Below are positions 56,816-64,000 of a DNA stretch of 64,000 bases, piece by piece. The notes beneath the pieces were generated by a model. It searched no databases. It had not been told where the DNA came from and saw nothing but the letters and a program-made list of their open reading frames with translations. Origin of the DNA: Acanthosepion esculentum (taxonomy: Eukaryota; Mollusca; Cephalopoda; Sepiida; Sepiidae); the NCBI GenBank assembly GCA_964036315.1, contig OZ038478.1, positions 139,199,860-139,263,859 of the forward strand. Direction: 5' to 3'. The position numbers and the translations under genes were made by a program. The first letter of the stretch is position 1. Every line of letters starts with the position of its first letter.

Positions 56816-57644
56816 GAATGACGTATACTTTATTCGTGGGCCAACACGGGACTCAACCCGTAACAGTTTCGTTTCGCACATGTTGAGGTGGCAACGATCT
56901 CACTTAGTTGCTGGCCCTCGGAGGAAGCGACCGTCACCAAGACCAGTCTTTGCTATTTGCCGTTAGAAGAAGCAGTTGTCCCCAAAACCAGACTTCGTTA
57001 TTTGATACCAGAATAATTAGATGCCACCAAAATCCAAAGGGCCGACGATAGAATCTATAACAACATCCTCAACCGAAGTCGGCTATACTCCCGTGATTTT
57101 TCTGTGTGTTCTTCTCGCCATCAGCACGGATTGGACGTCGCCAATCAAAAACTCATATTAGAAGATTGACAATCCCATCCGTTACTTTCAGAGATTTTGT
57201 ATGAATATCCTTTTGATCAAACTGTATCTTGATAATAATCAATCGACGTCGATTCCAACCTTATGTAAGTTTCTGCAAGTTTTTTTGTTATATCTTATAA
57301 TCTGTTATCACTCTATTCATATGTATTTCCCCGCATTAGTATCTGTTTAATTGGTAACTTATCTACCCATCCCTTGTATTATTTAGTTTTCTTTTTCTTA
57401 CTTTCACACTTTGTATATTCTATAAATAAAATCTTTGTATTATATATTCTCGTGTCGTCTTCTGTTGTTCTGTGTCTGCGGATGGTTCATGTTCTCTCTG
57501 CGTTTACCGACGTCCGGAATTGGAGAATTACCCTCCCAATGTTCTTTTCTTTATTTTTATATCAAACCTTGAGATCTCTTAATTTTTTATATTTTTTCGT
57601 TGCGTCCCGGCTATCGTAGTCCCAACGAAACCTCGGGCGTAACA
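56816..57644 (+). other. Unique sequence after the satellite, with LTR-like end
   Basis: This 830-bp segment has no recognised gene. It contains two and a half copies of a 45-bp direct repeat (from 56924 and 56969, partial near 57014; CACCAAGACCAG/CCCCAAAACCAG). It continues with AATAAAATCTTTGTATTATA (57424) and ends CGTAACA. The small plus-strand open frame at 57.37-57.62 kb is hydrophobic and T-rich and is treated as chance. Confidence 0.55.
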
Positions 57645-58113
57645 ATATATATATATATAAAAAGTAAGTATATAATAAAAAGGTTTAAACACTAGTACTC
57701 CATGGTCATAATTTATTACATTGGAATCGTAAATAAGATCTAATTCAGCAGACCTACAAATTCTAAAAGAAAACAGAAAAACAACTCCGGGAATAAAATA
57801 TAAAATTTAGTGAGAGTGTATGTATGAGAGTGTGGGACGAATGCGAGAGTAAATGAAAGCTATAGGGAGGGGTAACAGACGAGTTAAGAACAGGAAGATC
57901 TAAATTTGAAGGTGGGGATAAAAATGTAACAGAGAGAAGTTTTAAAGAGGGGAGTAAAAGACGGTTTAAGTGAGCGCGATAAAAATAAATATGAATATTC
58001 TCGGATGTCTAATACATTTCTGAATCATTGTCCTAAAATATATTAAAGATCGACAGCGGAAAAGAGGAGACATTTTGGGATGACACACACACACACACAC
58101 ACACACACACCCA

Positions 58114-58154
<41 letters not shown>

Positions 58155-58890
58155 ACATTCAGTTCAAATGCCCGGTACTGGCGTTGAATAGTTGAAAGAC
58201 TGACAGGTGAGATGACAGGAAACACGAAGTTGATAGTTGAAGTGTAGCCGGAAGTAAAGAGCTGTGATGGCCATTAAATGCGCAAGTCCAGAAAAGCCTG
58301 CACAACGGGGCAGCTGCAGCCATTGTATGAACAGGTTCAGAAATGGCAGAAGTAGTAGAAGGGCTTTTGGCCGTTGTAAATGCTTATCGTGTAGGAACAA
58401 AAGCCGGAAGTAGAAAGCTGATGTGGCCAGATTCATACGCAGGTCAGAAACCACGGAAGTAAAGCAAGAACGCCGGAAGATAAGATCATCACAGCTGCAT
58501 GTAGGGGTCAATAATTGCGGTAAGCGCAATGGTTTGTGAATTGGGAGTACTGGGAGTAGGTGTTGTTGTCGGTTTTACTGCGGATGTTACGGTTTTGCGA
58601 AAAACCCAGTAAATGAATGGAGATTGCAACGCAGCATTTGGCCTTCCGTAAAGTTTGAATTGTTGTACCGTAGAAGTTACTGGTAGACAGAGGTACAACG
58701 AAGCACCCACAGAAATCGCTCTTCATAATAGACGCTTGCTCAATAATTAAGCGAAATACTCAGAACTTATTGCCAACTGGCCAGCACTCAGGTTTCAGCC
58801 TACTGAATCGACGCTTGAAGTAGCTGCAGATTGTAGTGGGGGGTATTGTGCATCTCAACTGAAAGTGCCAATCCTTGTGTCAACATCGAC
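57645..58890. repeat. Spacer with (CA)n microsatellite; otherwise no gene
   Basis: A (CA)n tract with a few CCCACA interruptions lies at 58083-58153. The rest (57645-58082 and 58154-58890) contains open frames on the minus strand of 70-120 codons, with no recognised family. The end at 58740-58890 is probably decayed Helitron sequence, because it follows on from the Rep domain. Confidence 0.7.
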
Positions 58891-58892
58891 GC

Positions 58893-61680
58893 CTAGCTGA
58901 CATCATCGAATAACCCTCTAAATTCCCTGAATTGTGTGGCCCCGCTCAAATCCACACCTCCAACCCCGTGCGCGCATGCGATTGTATGTATCGGTGTTGA
59001 GTCTAAAGCAGCGGCTAATGCACACAGTAGCGTAAGTACGTTTTGCCTTAGCGCATCACAGTATGAGCCTAAAATATCACCAGCAGTTCGTTCAGTGAAG
59101 CAAATCCACTGTCTGTTCTCTAAGTGCACTGCCAGCTGTATGTTTGCTGGATGCCTCTGGTGAATTGGGAAACCGAAAACGCGCCAAAAATACTCATTGC
59201 TGCTGAGGTTCCGCCCATCCAAGTACTGCGAAACTCCGTCTCGGCAGTTGTCTCTCTTAACGTTAAACATGGTGGCATCGCTGCCCTTGTTAACGTACTT
59301 ACATATGTATTTAATGGAGCGGACGGAATTGCAAACCTCAACGTTTATATGAGCATTGAATATTTTTTTAGAAGGAATCAGTACGAGATCACCCAACTGT
59401 TGTCAACACAGTGCCCCTCAACTTGCATCGTTCCCCCGCCCCTGGTCGGAACCGTTCGCACGTACAAAGGATATCCGTCCTAGTCAACAAATGGTTAGCA
59501 ACCCCTTTAGAGCACGGTGCGCCGTTTTGACATCAGGGAGGTGCCTCGTAGCCTGGACTGCATGGCCCATGGACCATGTGGGAACTCACAGTCTTGAATA
59601 CGTCCCTGTCCTCATCCGGTTCCGGAATTTTGGCAGAAATGACGCTGTCAATTTGACTGGCGTCAATTTGTGTAGAAAGCCAAATGAGCATGTGGGCATG
59701 GGGTAATCCCCATTTTCGCCACTCAACCGCGTACATGTCACATCTAAGAGGGCCGAAAATCTGCCCCTTTACTATTATGTCCATAAGTTTTCCCAGTTTT
59801 AAGTGGAATACGCGGGCGGTAATGTCATGTCTGTGAGTGTAATCCTGTCCGGGTAGGAGGTCACGCGTTATCTCAACCCATTTGGGGTTGCAGGTAAACG
59901 TTATAAATAAGTTTGGCCGCCCATATTGCCTAACGTATGTCATAGCGTCCTGCGTGCGTTCATGCATGTAACCCCCCACTCAGTGAGGGTAGAGGGCAGA
60001 AAATCACTAGGTCGCGGGGATTAACTTCATTTCGAAGTAAGTCTACGTAGGCGTCTGATCGCAGCTGTTTCTGATGATTCCGTATGAAACAAAGCCTCTT
60101 CGATTCCATCTTAGCGGCCATGACAACCGCAAACTGGTGGAAAAGCTGCCTGCATCTATGAAGCAGGTTGAAGACTCCATCCCTAACCATGAACCGGTAT
60201 GAGTAGAAGGCATCGCACGATAAGGCTTTGGAAGATGTTGTAGCTTGGCCACCCGGAGTATGTAGGGGAATGCCGATGTGGTATCCATCGTCACCATAAG
60301 GGAATAGTAAAGGGTACTGCAATGCGACATATGATCGACGGGTCTCTGAAATCCTGCGAAGAGCGCCGCCTCTTGATTTGAGGACGATATCGCAAGTGCG
60401 GCCTTGCTCTCCATGTATAATAGCGGCCACTTTGTTTCACGCAGGAGCATTGTCGGGGCGTTCGTGTTCATCATGAGGCAGTATGTCGGTGTCAATTAAA
60501 ATGCTGAAGAAAGGAAAGGGAGCATTTTCCAAAGTATATTTGAAACTGCGAATGTAGCTGTTAACCTCGTGAAGCGTGGCCTGAAGTAGTAGTATGACGT
60601 CCCTGCGAGGAACACTACCCGACGGCGGCAAAATACCAATCCAGGTTTCGGCCAGTAGGTTGTAGTCTGCAATAAAGTACAGTTGAAGGAATTTAGGAAC
60701 AGAATTCTCCTCAGGCAGAAGAGACACAATGCGGTGATATACCTTCCTCTGTAATTTGAAAGTGGGCATCCAACCCTCATCTCGAACCACCTGAGCCCCA
60801 AATAAGGTCATTTGAAAAGAGTTGTTGTATTGCCTAATTGTTTTCAGGAAGTGGCTGGAGTTGGAATGGGAGCCGGCTATTAGTCTTCTCAATGGGGTAG
60901 GTGGTTCATGCAGAGGTGGCAGTTGAACATTGCCGGAGGAGCAGCATAGACCGACAGGTTCCGCGGCCCATTTGTGGGCGTTGTAGAATTGACTAGCGGT
61001 CTCTGTTGCAGCAGCGTCCCTGGATTGACGGACGCGCCTGCGATCAATTGTTCCAGCTGCCCTCGATCCGGTAGTGGTGGTAGTATTTCTAGCATTTCAA
61101 ACAGATCTACGGAGCAGTGTCTCAGCAGCCCTAGCAGTTGTTGTGTCAACAGCGCCCCTGGATTGACGTGCGCACCTGCGATCGAAAGTTTCAGCTGCCG
61201 TCGACCTGACGGTGGTGGCAGCATTCGTAGCATTTCGCACAGACCTACGGAGCGGTGTCTCAGCAGCTCTAGCGCTCGCTGTTGCAGCAGCGTCCCTAGA
61301 TTTACGGGCGCGCCTGCGGTCAAGTGTCTCTATTGCCATTGATTTCGCAGTGACATCAGCGTTCCTTACGTTACGAACAAGCCTTTGATGATGAGTCTCG
61401 GAAGCCCGAGATGCAGAGGCGGTTTCTGAGGCCTGTGCGTTCATTCTCGACTGTTGTGCATTCTTGAGCCTTGATCGCAACGAAGGCTGTAGGCAGCTTT
61501 CCCAGCCAAGCAGGTGGAACGCGCCTCTTGTGACTGCGAGGCCTGCGTGAGGGCGCTGCGTTGAGCGACCTGTGAGGGCCGGATTGTAGTCTGCTCCTGG
61601 GACTCGCGGGCCCTTCTTGCCCTCATTGCGGACGCTCTTGCAGACCGAAGGTTAAGACGTACCCTTCTTTTTGGCGGCAT
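58893..61680 (-). pseudogene. Helitron Rep (HUH endonuclease) with N-terminal region, frameshifted
   Basis: The protein starts MPPKRRVRLNLRSARASAMR at 61680, with a basic Ala/Arg/Thr-rich N-terminal region. A middle section follows with GSHSNSSHFLKTIRQYNNSF, IDTDILPHDEHERPDN and YVALQYPLLFPYGDDGYH, then the Helitron-like N-terminal domain (RPNLFITFTCNPKWVEI). The HUH motif is LPHAHML (His codons at 59698-59700 and 59692-59694). The catalytic pair is in YICKYVNKG, with Tyr codons at 59307-59309 and 59295-59297. The known role is nicking and joining single strands in rolling-circle transposition. An in-frame TGA at about 60436 and frame changes near 61440, 60900, 59965 and 59500 inactivate it. 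The helicase is missing. Confidence 0.88.
60990..61405 (-). repeat. 138-bp (46-codon) tandem repeat in the Helitron N-terminal region
   Basis: About three copies with a period of 138 bp are visible from GATTGACGGACGCGCCTGCG (61023), GATTGACGTGCGCACCTGCG (61161) and the matching GATTTACGGGCGCGCCTGCG (about 61298). They encode a repeated phrase of the type AAETxDRRxARxSRGA then ARAAETxLRRSVRN. Because the period is a multiple of three, the coding frame is kept. Confidence 0.8.
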
Positions 61681-62445
61681 GGAGAAAAAGTGATGCTAGC
61701 AGTGGTTGATTAAGGTTGCTCAATTGCAGGAGTACAGTGTCGAAATTAGTATCGCAAAGCGTGAGCCAGAATCGGGAAGACAAGTATTTAAATAAAACAG
61801 CTGAATAAATTGTTTATGGTAGTTGGAAAAATGTAGTTAAACAGACAAACGGAAAACAAAATCATAAGAAACGATTTGCGGTAGGAGAAATGATTAGTTG
61901 ATGGGGCTTATCGTATCAACCTGATGGCGGCGTAACAGGAGCAGAAACGAGACCTTCGTCCCATAGCTGTACACAGCAGGTTCAAATGCGAAGTATTACT
62001 GGCTAATCGGTTTTGCCAATCATCGAGCGTCCTCGGGTCTCCAACACCAATCGATTGTATCGATTTTCCTCAGGTATTATTTGGTCACATAGGAGCTCAT
62101 AGGACAAAAGTTCTTAACTGTTACGACTAAAGCCTATAAAATTAATTAAAATCCCAAGCAAGATGCGAAAAATATTGCCAAATTCAGTAAACTCGATTTG
62201 AATGTGAAATCAATCGGTTTTATCAATATTCGATCACCTATCGGTTTTATCGATTTTTTCCCAAATCGGAGGAACAATCGAAAAATCCCAAGACGTCAAG
62301 TACGAATGGCATGAAATTCCGATCTGTGTGTGAATTTTCATACCAATCGGACGAACGGTTTGCTCAGGATGAGGTAACAAGGTGACAGACACAGAGACAC
62401 ACAGACACACAGACACGCTAACAGAATGCCATTTATAGATATAGA

Positions 62446-64000
<1,555 letters not shown>

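Larger units (their letters stand above)
43865..57644. mobile_element. Candidate LTR-like element containing a large satellite
   Basis: The segment starts TGTTACGTTAGCCC (43865) and ends CCTCGGGCGTAACA (57644). It has a (TA)n tract on both outer sides, so an ATAT duplication is possible but cannot be told from the microsatellite. The last 230 bp look like an LTR end: AATAAA (two, near 57424), a GT/T-rich stretch and a CGTAACA terminus. No gag or pol was recognised; the interior is almost wholly a 61-bp satellite. It could be a non-autonomous LTR element in which a tandem repeat expanded. The two ends could also be unrelated, so this is a hypothesis. Confidence 0.4.
58893..62445 (-). mobile_element. 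Helitron, Rep half with 5' end, minus strand
   Basis: Read on the minus strand the element starts near 62445 or 62439 with (A)TCTATATCTATAAATGGC. TGTCTGTGTGTCTCTG-type sequence and GTTCGTCCGATTGGTATGAA follow, as in many animal Helitrons. After about 760 bp the Rep coding starts at 61680. It ends, truncated, at about 58893 before any helicase. The 5' tip resembles that of the 676-bp Helitron at 25.2-25.9 kb. Confidence 0.8.

Noticed and set aside
57374..57619. 81-codon plus-strand frame after the 61-bp array
   Set aside because: Hydrophobic, T-rich and overlapping the presumed LTR polyadenylation region; no family recognised.

Overview
The window reads as a repeat-dominated metazoan intergenic region. 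It has low GC, long (TA)n, (CA)n and (TAGA)n microsatellites, decayed retroelement coding sequence with metazoan signatures, and no host gene that I can support. The mix of element types and the wording of the degraded proteins (Mag-like Gypsy, RTE-type LINE, Penelope-like GIY-YIG domains, animal Helitrons) suggests a mollusc, most likely a cephalopod such as an octopus. That assignment is an inference and not proven here.

Layout. 1-6.9 kb: microsatellites, a decayed Tc1/mariner-superfamily (DUF4817-type) transposase on the minus strand, an RTE-type LINE reverse transcriptase fragment and a separate LINE 3' tail. 6.9-9.1 kb: the helicase half of a Helitron with its 3' terminus. 9.3-10.2 kb: two decayed 5S-rRNA-like units in tandem. 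11.9-16.6 kb: a Mag-like Gypsy element (Gypsy-1) with a 217-bp 5' LTR and a 3' LTR truncated to 44 bp. 17.4-19.5 kb: LINE tails, an interstitial telomeric (CCCTAA)n block inside one of them, and a Penelope-like GIY-YIG fragment. 19.5-27.0 kb: a satellite of about 40 bp per unit, split by a complete non-autonomous Helitron. 27.0-28.6 kb: a mosaic of Penelope-like, LINE and integrase scraps.

28.7-41.6 kb is a three-level nest. A Tc1-like transposon (94-bp inverted repeats, sitting in a (TA)n tract) is interrupted by a complete Gypsy element (Gypsy-2, 269-bp LTRs, TAAAT duplication). The 5' LTR of Gypsy-2 is in turn split by a 6.3-kb LINE with an 8-bp duplication. Removing each insertion restores about 1.5 kb for the Tc1 and 5.1 kb for Gypsy-2, both normal family sizes.

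41.6-43.9 kb holds more Penelope-like and RTE scraps. 43.9-57.6 kb is a 61-bp satellite of about 209 units with higher-order duplications. It is bounded by TGTTACG and CGTAACA and flanked by (TA)n, so the whole array may lie inside an LTR-like element. 58.9-62.4 kb is the Rep (HUH nuclease) half of a second Helitron on the minus strand, with a recognisable 5' end. The rest is simple repeat.

Nothing here works as a pathway. The logic is chronological: successive element insertions, tandem amplification and decay. All long coding regions except LINE ORF1 carry frameshifts or stops. Coordinates of degraded elements are approximate, because they were read by eye.
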